From Thermaerobacillus caldiproteolyticus (GTDB lineage Bacteria; Bacillota; Bacilli; Bacillales; Anoxybacillaceae), in the NCBI RefSeq assembly GCF_013761245.1, contig NZ_JACDUT010000002.1, positions 186,001-250,000 on the forward strand: a DNA stretch of 64,000 bases, in the 5' to 3' direction. This document shows, piece after piece, positions 39,493 through 48,221 of the stretch (within the stretch, counting starts at the first letter, position 1; each line of letters starts with the position of its first letter). A model generated the notes under the pieces. The model worked only from the letters and a program-made list of their open reading frames with translations. It made no database searches and was not told the DNA's origin. A program made the translations under genes and the position numbers.

Positions 39493-39529
39493 AAAAATAG
39501 AAAGCCCTCGCAAATGCGAAGGCTTTTAT
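39493..39529 (-). terminator. Terminator after the zinc-ribbon peptide gene
   Basis: On the minus strand AAAGCCTTCGC, ATTT, GCGAGGGCTTT is followed by CTATTTTTTT; its left arm begins at the stop codon. Confidence 0.88.
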
Positions 39530-39672
39530 CCTTTGCTTGTATGAATGTTTCGCAATATAAACTGGCAAGAAGGGCATGTATAAATCACATTTTGATTGGA
39601 CTGGGCGGTAAGCACTTCTTCTAAATACGCTCGTTTTTGACAGCTTGGACAAATAACAACAGGTTTTTTCAC
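39526..39672 (-). CDS. Zinc-ribbon small protein (48 aa)
   Basis: The ORF begins MKKPVVICPSCQKRAYLEE and contains a second CPSC at residues 33-36, so two CPSC knuckles probably bind one zinc. The start is GTG with AGAGAGG about 12 bases upstream, and the gene ends in a strong terminator. It lies just upstream of abbA. I do not recognise a named family. Confidence 0.72.
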   Translation of the reverse strand: MKKPVVICPSCQKRAYLEEVLTAQSNQNVIYTCPSCQFILRNIHTSKG

Positions 39673-39752
39673 TATACTGATCGCCTCTCTTTCCTAAATG
39701 TAGCAGCTCGACAAGTTGAAGCGTATTGTACTCTCTTTTCTATAATGAGCGT

Positions 39753-40913
39753 TCATGACGACAAAAATACTTCCCCCGCCAATGCCGCGGCGACAACGAC
39801 AAACCAAGCCGGCCATTTCCAATAAACAAGAAGAATGAAGCAAATGAGCGCAATGGTAAAATGCCATGTCGAAACAATGGAAGTTGTCCAAATCGGATTA
39901 TACAATGCCGCCAATAAAATCCCAACAACACCAGCATTCACTCCGTTGAATAACGCTTGGATACGGCGATTTTGTCGCAACGATTGCCAAAAAGGAAGAG
40001 CACCAAACACAAGGAAAAATGACGGCAAAAAAATCGCTATCGTCGCAAACACTCCACCTAGCCATCCACCAGTAACTGTGCCAACATAGCTTGCAAACGT
40101 AAACAACGGTCCCGGTACAGCTTGTGCTGCCCCATATCCAGCTAAAAATTGTTCGTGGCTCATCCAAGCAGGAACCAGTTCCTTTTCAAGAAGCGGCAAT
40201 ACAACATGTCCACCGCCAAATACAAGCGAGCCGGCTCGGTAAAAGCTGTCTAACATCGCAATCCACTTCGATTCCGTCACCGAATGTAAAAGCGGAAATA
40301 AACCCAATAATAGAAAAAAACAAGCAAATGAAATGATTCCACCTTTTTTGGACAGTGTAAGAGAAAGAGTAGAAGAGACATGTCCCAATTTTGGCTGTAG
40401 ATATACAACTCCAATAAGGCCGCTTATCAATAAAAGGAAAAGTTGTACAAAAGGGGAGGGAACTAATAACGTAATGACGGCCACAGCTGTCGCTATGGTT
40501 ATTCGAAAGCGGTCAGGTGTTAATTTTTTCGCCATTTCCCATACGGCTTGGGCTACAATCGCGACCGCTACGAGCTTCAATCCCTTCATCCATCCTGACT
40601 CATAAAGATGAAACACTTCTACTATATAAGCGAACGTAAGCAAAAACAGGGCAGACGGAAGCGTAAATCCGAGCCATGCACCAATTCCACCAATCATGCC
40701 GCCACGGATGAACCCGATGCCAATTCCTACTTGACTGCTTGTCGGACCAGGCAAAAACTGACAAAGGGCAACCAAGTCTCCATATGTCTTGTCATCAATC
40801 CACTTTCGACGTTTGACATACTCATCATAAAAATAACCCAAATGGGCAATCGGACCACCGAACGACGTAAGTCCTAATTTTAACGCTGCCATAAAAATCG
40901 TTATGACACGCAC
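39753..40913 (-). CDS. chrA: Chromate transporter ChrA family
   Basis: This membrane protein of 386 residues fuses two CHR domains. The first has LGLTSFGGPIAHLGYF and LCQFLPGPTSSQVGIGIG; the second has the matching GSLVFGGGHVVLPLLE and AAQAVPGPLFTFASYVG. Such proteins export chromate or related oxyanions in characterised cases. The substrate here is inferred only. It stands where B. subtilis has ykuJ, ykuK and ykzF, so it is a local replacement. Confidence 0.93.
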   Translation of the reverse strand: MRVITIFMAALKLGLTSFGGPIAHLGYFYDEYVKRRKWIDDKTYGDLVALCQFLPGPTSSQVGIGIGFIRGGMIGGIGAWLGFTLPSALFLLTFAYIVEVFHLYESGWMKGLKLVAVAIVAQAVWEMAKKLTPDRFRITIATAVAVITLLVPSPFVQLFLLLISGLIGVVYLQPKLGHVSSTLSLTLSKKGGIISFACFFLLLGLFPLLHSVTESKWIAMLDSFYRAGSLVFGGGHVVLPLLEKELVPAWMSHEQFLAGYGAAQAVPGPLFTFASYVGTVTGGWLGGVFATIAIFLPSFFLVFGALPFWQSLRQNRRIQALFNGVNAGVVGILLAALYNPIWTTSIVSTWHFTIALICFILLVYWKWPAWFVVVAAALAGEVFLSS

Positions 40914-40961
40914 GAATTGTCCTCCTCTTCCTTTTTCTTGACGCTATTATACTAAATTTTC

Positions 40962-41000
40962 TCACAAAAAAGGGCAATCGTATGATCCGATTACCCTTTC
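40962..41000 (-). terminator. Terminator after the small membrane protein gene
   Basis: On the minus strand AGGGTAATCG...CGATTGCCCT (one mismatch) is followed by TTTTTT. Confidence 0.82.
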
Positions 41001-41063
41001 TATCCTCATCGTTCTTACTCTAATATAGGTAAAATCATACAGCACTCGTTACTCACTTTACCA

Positions 41064-41297
41064 TTAATAATAACGCAACGCTAAAAAAATAATTGAAACA
41101 GCCGCCAATAGGATTGCAAGAAGCCACGCGACAAACACAGGATTACGCAAATATGCATGTTCCTGTATTTTTTCAGGAATTGGCGTATCGTATTCCCCTT
41201 GCAGTTTTTGTTGCTGACCGAGCCGATACGTATACACAAAACCAATTACAGCGATCAATAAAACAATGATTGACAATATAAATGCAAATTGTGCCAT
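41064..41297 (-). CDS. Small membrane protein, unknown (77 aa)
   Basis: It has two hydrophobic segments (residues about 3-22 and 52-73) with a charged loop between (QQQKLQGEYDTPIPEKI). AGGTG 9 bases before the ATG at 41297 sets the start; an earlier frame overlapping ykuI is unsupported. It is 59 bases downstream of ykuI on the same strand and may be co-transcribed. I do not recognise the family. Confidence 0.68.
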   Translation of the reverse strand: MAQFAFILSIIVLLIAVIGFVYTYRLGQQQKLQGEYDTPIPEKIQEHAYLRNPVFVAWLLAILLAAVSIIFLALRYY

Positions 41298-41356
41298 AGC
41301 TCTCTTCACCTCACGCTTACTTTGCCACAAGTGAAGAATTTTATTCCGCTCTCTTC

Positions 41357-42574
41357 TCAATAATGGGCATCTTGCTCAAATAAATAACTATAAGACAAGT
41401 CGATAAATAAATAATGATGCTTATCAATCGGATAAGAATACGTACGAATCGTTTCTCCTGTCTCAATATCCGCATACAAATCAGAAAGAATACCTCGTTT
41501 GCGCGAGCGCATGCGAATAATATTTTCTAAAAAATACGGGCGCCAACTCCAATTTTTCATGTAATATTGCGGCTGCACTTCCCATGCATTATTTCGTTTA
41601 AAAATATTGGCAGACTGTTGAAACCCGTCTTCATCACAAATATAAATTCTGAAACAAACGTCACTTAGCTCGTCTGCGAGGCAAGAGAGAAGTTCATTAA
41701 AATTCGCTGCTTTTTTATATTTTGCCAACAAAGCGGCCACTCGCTGTTGAAACTGTTCAGAAATGTTATAGAGCGTTTGCAGTTTTTTCTTTTCTTGTTG
41801 AATAAAATGATGGCATTCTTGACGCAAACGGTCTTTTAACACATCACGCTCCAATAAGTATGGAGACGGTTCTGCCAGATAATACCCTTGATAATAACGC
41901 CCGCCATTTCGCCACGCATACTGTAGTTGAAAGGAAGCTTCGATGTCTTCATATAAAAGCGTTGCTCCAATTTTTCTTGCCAATAGAGAAATCGAATATA
42001 ACACATCTTGATAAGCATAATTGATTGAGGTTTTACGCAATTCACGCAAATCAATTTTTAAAATGTCCGGTGCTAACAATCCAATTCGTTCTAAATTGCT
42101 GCTGTGTTCTCCAATGTTATCAACTGCAATTTTAATTCCATATGTACGAATATAGGTTAACAAGTGACTCAACTGATTGAAGTCTCCTTTAAAATGATGC
42201 TCATTAATTTCTAACACAATTCGCTCAAGCGACAGCCCTTTCGCTTGATACTGAAGAAGCATTTGTAAAAACGATTCAGCGCGGTCAAGCATAAGCAAGT
42301 TGGCATCGCGATTAATAAAGATCAAAGCAGTGTCATCATCTATGGAAAGAAAATGCTCGAACGCCTTTGTCGTTACAACTTCATCAACCTCAAGACGAAA
42401 CTCTTCCGGAATGGTTTCATCTTGGAAAAATGGTCCTAAACTTACGATTTCTTCTCCCGATTGGTATCTTCCCAATACTTCATAGCCGATCACACAATGT
42501 TCATCTGCGCTGAAAATTGCCTGATAATATGGAAAGACATGTTGCAAATTTGCCATAATGTCTAGTGCATCCAC
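41357..42574 (-). CDS. ykuI: EAL-domain protein YkuI
   Basis: The EAL domain (residues about 1-250) carries GYEVLGR in place of EAL, the catalytic-site residues in NRDANLLMLD, LEINEHHF and AVDNIGEHSSN, and DILKIDLRELR. A PAS-like YkuI C-terminal domain follows. B. subtilis YkuI binds c-di-GMP but shows little phosphodiesterase activity in vitro, so a sensor role is possible. The frame opens at a GTG, but the next in-frame GTG at 42574 has AGAGG 8 bases upstream and gives MDALDIMANL (405 residues). Confidence 0.93.
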   Translation of the reverse strand: MDALDIMANLQHVFPYYQAIFSADEHCVIGYEVLGRYQSGEEIVSLGPFFQDETIPEEFRLEVDEVVTTKAFEHFLSIDDDTALIFINRDANLLMLDRAESFLQMLLQYQAKGLSLERIVLEINEHHFKGDFNQLSHLLTYIRTYGIKIAVDNIGEHSSNLERIGLLAPDILKIDLRELRKTSINYAYQDVLYSISLLARKIGATLLYEDIEASFQLQYAWRNGGRYYQGYYLAEPSPYLLERDVLKDRLRQECHHFIQQEKKKLQTLYNISEQFQQRVAALLAKYKKAANFNELLSCLADELSDVCFRIYICDEDGFQQSANIFKRNNAWEVQPQYYMKNWSWRPYFLENIIRMRSRKRGILSDLYADIETGETIRTYSYPIDKHHYLFIDLSYSYLFEQDAHY

Positions 42575-42718
42575 GCTTCTCACCTCTTTCAGTCACTCAC
42601 ACCATTTTGCCATATTATATCATACTGCTTCGGTTTCATGTCGCCTTTTCTTCCCACCCATAAAGGAAAAAGCAATTGAAATACTATAAACAAACCGAGA
42701 AAAATAGGGGGATTGTTC

Positions 42719-43507
42719 ATGAGACATATCAGCATGTTTCTTCTTCTTTTTCCATTACTCGGTTGTTCACCCGGTCATGACCACACACAATTGCCATCGA
42801 ACACAAGTGTAAATGCTCCAGCGGACAAAGCACATCATCCAGCTTCAAACAAAACGCCGATTGGTCACTTGAGCCAACAGCAGCCAAAAACCGTTCAAAC
42901 AAAACAGCGAAAAAAAGTGGTTCTTGATGTCCCACTCATTAGGCAAAATCCTGAATTAAAATACGGGTGCGAAGTCACAAGCTTAGCGATGGTGCTAAAT
43001 TATGCAGGGATAAATATCGACAAAATGACATTAGCGAAAGAAATCAAAAAAGACCTTGATCCGAAAATTCGTAGTCAATCCGGTGATATTATCTCATGGG
43101 GAAACCCAGCTGACGGATTTGTCGGCGATATGACAGGCAAAACGAGCGGTTATGCCGTATTTGACGAACCGATTACAGAATTAATGGAAAAATATTTGCC
43201 GGAGCGTGCTGTCAATTTAACGGGACGGTCATTCGATGAATTGCTAAAATACGTTGAAAATAAACATCCTGTTGTTGTTTGGACAACAGGGGACTATCGC
43301 TTACCTGACCGTTGGGAAAGCTGGAAACACGGAAATCAGACCATAAAAACACCGCTCGACTTACATGTGGTTGTCCTTGTTGGATTTGACGATCAGTCCG
43401 TTTATATTAACGACCCATTATGGGGGAAAAAAGCCCATAAAGTTAACAAACAACAATTTATTCGCTCATGGATCGCTTTACAAAAACGTGCGGTTTCCTA
43501 TCATTAG
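42719..43507 (+). CDS. C39-like peptidase-fold lipoprotein
   Basis: This 262-residue exported lipoprotein has lipobox LLGC (Cys16), then a low-complexity linker to residue about 65. The C39_2 cysteine-peptidase-like domain has the catalytic-type Cys in YGCEVTSLAMVLNYAG, His in LDLHVVVLVGFD and Asn-Asp in YINDPLWG. Family members are often cell-wall-associated; no substrate is known. ATAGGGGG precedes the ATG at 42719; a TTG two codons earlier is less well placed. The terminator starts inside its last codons. Confidence 0.87.
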   Translation: MRHISMFLLLFPLLGCSPGHDHTQLPSNTSVNAPADKAHHPASNKTPIGHLSQQQPKTVQTKQRKKVVLDVPLIRQNPELKYGCEVTSLAMVLNYAGINIDKMTLAKEIKKDLDPKIRSQSGDIISWGNPADGFVGDMTGKTSGYAVFDEPITELMEKYLPERAVNLTGRSFDELLKYVENKHPVVVWTTGDYRLPDRWESWKHGNQTIKTPLDLHVVVLVGFDDQSVYINDPLWGKKAHKVNKQQFIRSWIALQKRAVSYH

Positions 43508-43527
43508 GAAACCGCACGTTTTTATGG
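43484..43527 (+). terminator. Long terminator overlapping the stop of the C39-like gene
   Basis: The arms aaacgtgcggtttccta and taggaaaccgcacgttt pair over 17 bp around a 4-base loop, then TTTT. The stop codon is within the hairpin. Confidence 0.9.
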
Positions 43528-43695
43528 AATGAATCTTCCTCTTCCTTTTTCATGCCTAGCAAGGCGAATGGCTTTCTTGTGCCGAACAGGGATTTATCCA
43601 AACTGCAAACACTTCTGATACAAAGAGCATCCAACTTCGAGAGTTACATACATTGTGCTTCTTACTATCTAACTCGTCTTACAACGCTTTTCTGG

Positions 43696-44460
43696 TTAAA
43701 ACGGATGTCGATTCAGCCATTGTCCCCCATCCATCGTAATGCATTCCCCATTAATATACGAAGCATCATCGGACAGTAAGAATGAAGCAAGTGCGGCAAT
43801 TTCTTCCGGCGTGCCAAGGCGCCCAAGCGGCACGCTCTCAAGCGTTCGCCTTTCTGCCTCTTCTGATTCCCAAAGACGTTCTGCTCCGCCTGTTCGCTCA
43901 ATCGGTCCCGGAGCGATGGCGTTAACGCGAACCCCATATTTTCGTCCCCATTCCACGGCGAGCGTCCGAGTCATCGCCAATACACCCGCTTTGGCACATG
44001 CAGAATGAATGACACCAGCTCCCGCGTTCCAAGCGTATGTAGCAACCATGTTGATAATGGAACCTTTTTGTCCTTTTTGAATCCAGTAATTTCCTACCTC
44101 TCGACTGCAATAAAACGTACCGTTTAACACAATATTAATGACGCTGTTCCATCCGTTAATCGAAAGCTTTTCAGCCGGACAAATAAAATTGCCTGCCGCA
44201 TTGTTAATGAGTGCATCAATTCTTCCAAACTCGCTATCGGTGCGCTTCACCATTTCGGCCACCAGCTCTGGATCCCGCACATCCATTTGAATCGGCAATA
44301 CCTTTCCGTTTGGCGATTCAATTTCCTTTTTTGCTTCCTCAAGTGCTTCGAGCCGCCTCCCAGTAATGACGACATTGGCTCCTTCTTCAACAAATCGCTT
44401 CGCCATATATTTTCCCATCCCGCTTGAACCGCCAGTGACGATAATGACTTTTCCGTTCAT
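43696..44460 (-). CDS. fadH: 2,4-dienoyl-CoA reductase (SDR family)
   Basis: This NADPH-dependent enzyme acts in beta-oxidation of unsaturated fatty acids. The cofactor site is [22 protein letters not shown] follows, and [15 protein letters not shown] is typical of dienoyl-CoA reductases. The classic YxxxK of SDRs is replaced by HSACAK, as in eukaryotic and Bacillus dienoyl-CoA reductases, so the missing Tyr is not decay. GGGGGAGAAGG precedes the ATG at 44460; length is 254. It matches B. subtilis YkuF. Confidence 0.92.
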   Translation of the reverse strand: MNGKVIIVTGGSSGMGKYMAKRFVEEGANVVITGRRLEALEEAKKEIESPNGKVLPIQMDVRDPELVAEMVKRTDSEFGRIDALINNAAGNFICPAEKLSINGWNSVINIVLNGTFYCSREVGNYWIQKGQKGSIINMVATYAWNAGAGVIHSACAKAGVLAMTRTLAVEWGRKYGVRVNAIAPGPIERTGGAERLWESEEAERRTLESVPLGRLGTPEEIAALASFLLSDDASYINGECITMDGGQWLNRHPF

Positions 44461-44615
44461 CCTTCTCCCCCTCACCAAAATGACTGATTATTCATTCACA
44501 TTTATCTTACTACAAATATACAAAATTTTCTAACATTGTTTTCGTCCATTTGTCGCTTTTCTATTTTTCTTTTTCCATTTATAATAAAACTAATTGTGAA
44601 AGGACGGCAAAAGAG

Positions 44616-45500
44616 ATGGAACGTCTAGAAGTGACAAAAATGAATCGAAGAACGTTTCTAAAAAAAAGTATATGGACGGGAATCGGAGGAATGATTGCAA
44701 CATCGTTTGGTTACTATTACGCTCGATTTATTGAGCCGGCGCGACTGACCGTTACCCATCATACGATTTTTCATCCGCTCATCCCCAAGGGATTTACCGG
44801 CATCAAGCTTATTCAATTTAGTGATGTCCACCTCGGCCATTATTACGGGTTACGCCGCTTTGTGCATACGGTTCAAAAAATCAACGAGTTGCAACCGGAT
44901 ATTGTGCTATTTACGGGAGATCTGCTGCACGAGCCAAATAAATACGCTCATATCGATGACGTCATTTCCGCTCTCGCTGGCATTCGCGCTCCTCTTGGGA
45001 AATTTAGCATTTATGGAAACCATGATCATGGCGGATATGGAACAGATACATATCGTCACATTATGAACAAAGCGGGATTTCGCATGCTTGTCAATGAGCA
45101 TGTGATGATTGAGCTTATGGATAAAAGTAAAATTGCCATCGCCGGCGTGGATGATATGATGCTTGGAAACCCGAATTTTCCTGAGATGTTAAAAAACATT
45201 CCTCCCTCTACGTATACGATTGTTTTACTACATGAACCAGACGGTGCGGCAGAAACAAGCCGTTATCCTGTTCACCTACAGCTGTCTGGACATAGCCATG
45301 GCGGACAAATTCAGCTTCCGTTCATCGGTCCACTCATTACCCCACCGCTCGCCACCAAGTATTATGAAGGATTTTATCAAATTGGCGATTTAACGTTATA
45401 TGTAAACCGCGGGCTAGGAACGACGAGAATGCCGCTTCGTTTTCTCACTCCACCTGAACTCACCGTTTTTACATTAAAGCATCAACCACCCGTATCATAG
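44616..45500 (+). CDS. ykuE: Tat-exported metallophosphoesterase YkuE
   Basis: The N-terminus carries a twin-arginine signal (NRRTFLKK) followed by a hydrophobic run; in B. subtilis YkuE is a substrate of TatAyCy and becomes wall-bound. The calcineurin-type metal motifs are SDVHLG, GDLLH, YGNHDHGG and LSGHSHGGQ. Substrate is unknown. Two starts are possible: ATG at 44616, which I chose, and ATG at 44640 directly before the RR motif. It is divergent from fadH. Confidence 0.92.
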   Translation: MERLEVTKMNRRTFLKKSIWTGIGGMIATSFGYYYARFIEPARLTVTHHTIFHPLIPKGFTGIKLIQFSDVHLGHYYGLRRFVHTVQKINELQPDIVLFTGDLLHEPNKYAHIDDVISALAGIRAPLGKFSIYGNHDHGGYGTDTYRHIMNKAGFRMLVNEHVMIELMDKSKIAIAGVDDMMLGNPNFPEMLKNIPPSTYTIVLLHEPDGAAETSRYPVHLQLSGHSHGGQIQLPFIGPLITPPLATKYYEGFYQIGDLTLYVNRGLGTTRMPLRFLTPPELTVFTLKHQPPVS

Positions 45501-45515
45501 GGTGGTTGATTTGTA
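45478..45515 (+). terminator. Terminator overlapping the stop of ykuE
   Basis: The stem atcaaccaccc / gggtggttgat has an 8-base loop and a TTTGT tail. Confidence 0.82.
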
Positions 45516-45785
45516 AAAGTACATACGCGATGGCGAGTATGGCAATGCTTCCAATAACGAAGCAGCAATGTGAAAACAGGCGTTTCGATATTGTCTGTCG
45601 CAGCAGTTGAATCCTCTTGCAATGCAAAACGCCAAAAAGGGTAATGTACCAAAAAACATGAGCGCAACGGCAACGATTAAAACGCGACACGCTTGTAAAC
45701 CACGCTTCAAACCAATAGTGACAATACGGCACCAAAGGCTCTCCCTAGCGCCATTGTCCCAAGCCTCACGACGCTCTTCCCTTTC
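45516..45785 (-). pseudogene. Heavily decayed second crcB-like copy
   Basis: Minus-strand fragments in different frames give ALGRAFGAVL, then YWFEAWFTSVSRFNR and a hydrophobic tail FVIGSIAILAIAYVLLQ. Their order resembles the start, loop and last membrane segment of CrcB. Frameshifts and probable deletions leave no usable frame. CrcB genes often occur as a tandem pair, which fits the clearer remnant next to it. Confidence 0.5.
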
Positions 45786-46101
45786 GCGCCGACAGCGGTC
45801 CCATCCCCACGATCAGACCGAGTCCGCAAACAAGCAGCCCACTGATAAGAGAAAGAGCGATATACGTCATCCCTTTCGCTTGTGAGTAATTGAACGACTT
45901 TCTTACTAAACGTAGACATCGTTGTGTATCCACCGTAATCCCTTATACCAATGGCTGCCTTTACCTAATCAGGAATCATGCAATAAACGAACCAACGATA
46001 TTTATCACCTATGTCGCGATCGGCCATGGCAGTGCAATAATATCGCTGACGATATAGCGGATGACGACACCAGCCGCTTGAGCTTGCCATTTTCCGTTCA
46101 T
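45770..46101 (-). pseudogene. crcB: Broken fluoride exporter gene crcB
   Basis: On the minus strand AAGVVIRYIVSDIIALPWPI, VINIVGSFIA, GGYTTMSTFSKKVVQLLTS and AKGMTYIALSLISGLLV follow each other in CrcB order, including the hallmark G(F/Y)TT(F/M)STFS. Stops occur after PWPIAT and within the second segment, and a frameshift follows VVQLLTS. CrcB/Fluc forms fluoride channels, often from two paralogous subunits. Confidence 0.82.
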
Positions 46102-46110
46102 ACTGATATT

Positions 46111-48207
46111 TTATTCTTCATCTTCGCTGACTCGATACGCCATATTAAACAAGATGAGCTGGCTATTGATTTTCTCTTCCCCATCGGCACACTTGACATA
46201 ATGATAATCCCCGTTTTCGTCTTGCTCCCGCGCTTTTACATTATCAGCAAGCATAATCGATAAAATTTTCATAATCCGCTGTTTCAAGTGCTCCGCAAAA
46301 ATCGGAACTAAAATCTCCACTCGTTTTTCCATGTTGCGCGTCATCATATCAGCCGAAGATAAAAACACTTTCTCTGCCCCATTATGATGAAAATAATAAA
46401 TGCGGCTATGTTCAAGAAACCGCCCAACGATACTGCGGACACGAATGTTTTCGCTCACACCCGGAATACGTGGTCGCAAACAGCAAATGCCGCGAACGAT
46501 TAAATCAATGGTTACCCCTGCTTGCGAAGCTTCGTACATCTTCATAATCAGCTCTTTATCGGTCAACGAGTTCATTTTCGCAATGATGCGCCCGTTACCA
46601 TATTGTCGATGGAAGCGAATTTCCTCATCAATCAAGCGGATAAAATCGCGACGAAGATCGAACGGAGCTACCGATAAATGGTGAAACTCTGGCTTTTCCA
46701 TATAGCCGCTTAAATAGTTGAAAAAGTTCGTCGCATCTTCGCCAATTTCACGATTGGATGTAATCAATCCTAAGTCGGTATACAGTTTCGCGGTCACATC
46801 GTTGTAGTTGCCGGTTCCTAAATGAACAAATCGTTCAATTTTCCCGTTTCGCCGCCTGACGACAAGCGTAATTTTACTATGCGTTTTTAAATGAGTAATG
46901 CCATAAATCACGTGGCATCCTGCTCTTTCTAACTCTTTTGCCCATTGCACGTTATTTTCTTCGTCAAACCGTGCCCTCAGCTCCACAAGAACGGTCACTT
47001 GCTTGCCGTTTTCCACTGCGCGTTTCAATGCCTCAATAATCGGCGAATCGCCGCTCACCCGATACAACGTTTGCTTAATCGCCAACACGTGCGGATCATC
47101 CGCCGCATCAGACACAAAATCAATGACCGGTTCAAACGACTCGTACGGATGATGGAGGAGAATATCTTGTTGTAACGCTTTTTCGAAAATATCTTCATCC
47201 GAATCTAAGTCTCTCGGCGGTTGCGGAATGAGCGTTTCGTATACTAAGTGCTCTTTAAATGTCGATAGCTCTTTATAAAATTGAAATAAAAAGGTTAAAT
47301 CAAGGGGACCGTCAATTTGATACACATCCCTTCCATGAATCTTTAACTCATCTAATAAATACATGAAAATAAACGGGTCAAAACCATGTTTGCTCATTTC
47401 GAGGCGAACCGCTGCTCCCCATTTTCGTTTTTTCAATTCTTTTTCAATCTCTTTCAATAAATCGCGCGCTCCCTCTTCGTGAATCGTTAAATCAGCGTTG
47501 CGCGTAATGCGAAATTGCGTAACCGACACAACGGTATATCCTTTAAATAATATATCAATATGCGCTGCAATCACGTCTTCAAGCAAAATATATACAAAGC
47601 GACCTTGTTCAGATGGAAGGCGGATAAAGCGATGCAAAACCGATGGAACTTGAACAATAGCTAGCTTCCTTCGTTTCTCTTCTTCTTGCTCATCCTCTAA
47701 CACAATCGCTAAATTCAAACTTTTACTGAGCAACGTCGGAAACGGACGATACGCATCGATAGCCATCGGTGTTAAAACTGGAAAAATTTGTTCAATAAAG
47801 TAATGTTGCAAATAATCCCGCTGTTCTTTTGACAGTTCGCCCATCGAAACAAGCGAAATGTGTTCCTTCTCCAACATCGGTAAAAGCACATCGTTATAAA
47901 ATTGATATTGTACCCTCACCAATTCGTGTACTTTTTCGGAAATTTTCTTGAGCTGTTGCTTCGGCGTCAATCCTGCTTTATTCTCTGGCTTATTAAGTCC
48001 TGCTTTTACTTGGTCTTTTAATCCAGCCACGCGCACCATGAAAAATTCATCCAAATTCGAGCTGAAAATCGCTAAAAACTTTAGCCGTTCCAAAAGCGGA
48101 TTCCTCTCATCAAACGCTTCTTGCAAGACACGCTCATTAAACGAAAGCCAGCTTAATTCTCGATTGTTATAATAGTTAGGATTGTTCAGTTCCGCTCGTT
48201 GTCCCAT
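46111..48207 (-). CDS. ppk: Polyphosphate kinase
   Basis: Ppk1 makes polyphosphate from ATP reversibly. The 698-residue protein has the N-terminal domain beginning NRELSWLSFNERVLQEA, the head domain, and two phospholipase-D-like domains. The second contains THLKTHSKITLVVRR with the autophosphorylated His, HLGTGNYND and SSADMMTRNMEKRVE. AGGGAAAC precedes the ATG. It follows ppx by 14 bases, so the two form an operon with opposite activities. B. subtilis lacks this pair at this locus. Confidence 0.96.
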   Translation of the reverse strand: MGQRAELNNPNYYNNRELSWLSFNERVLQEAFDERNPLLERLKFLAIFSSNLDEFFMVRVAGLKDQVKAGLNKPENKAGLTPKQQLKKISEKVHELVRVQYQFYNDVLLPMLEKEHISLVSMGELSKEQRDYLQHYFIEQIFPVLTPMAIDAYRPFPTLLSKSLNLAIVLEDEQEEEKRRKLAIVQVPSVLHRFIRLPSEQGRFVYILLEDVIAAHIDILFKGYTVVSVTQFRITRNADLTIHEEGARDLLKEIEKELKKRKWGAAVRLEMSKHGFDPFIFMYLLDELKIHGRDVYQIDGPLDLTFLFQFYKELSTFKEHLVYETLIPQPPRDLDSDEDIFEKALQQDILLHHPYESFEPVIDFVSDAADDPHVLAIKQTLYRVSGDSPIIEALKRAVENGKQVTVLVELRARFDEENNVQWAKELERAGCHVIYGITHLKTHSKITLVVRRRNGKIERFVHLGTGNYNDVTAKLYTDLGLITSNREIGEDATNFFNYLSGYMEKPEFHHLSVAPFDLRRDFIRLIDEEIRFHRQYGNGRIIAKMNSLTDKELIMKMYEASQAGVTIDLIVRGICCLRPRIPGVSENIRVRSIVGRFLEHSRIYYFHHNGAEKVFLSSADMMTRNMEKRVEILVPIFAEHLKQRIMKILSIMLADNVKAREQDENGDYHYVKCADGEEKINSQLILFNMAYRVSEDEE

Positions 48208-48221
48208 ATAGTTTCCCTGCC

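Noticed and set aside
43696-44460. FadH as a broken SDR because the catalytic Tyr is missing
   Set aside because: Dienoyl-CoA reductases normally lack the YxxxK tyrosine; the rest of the protein is intact.
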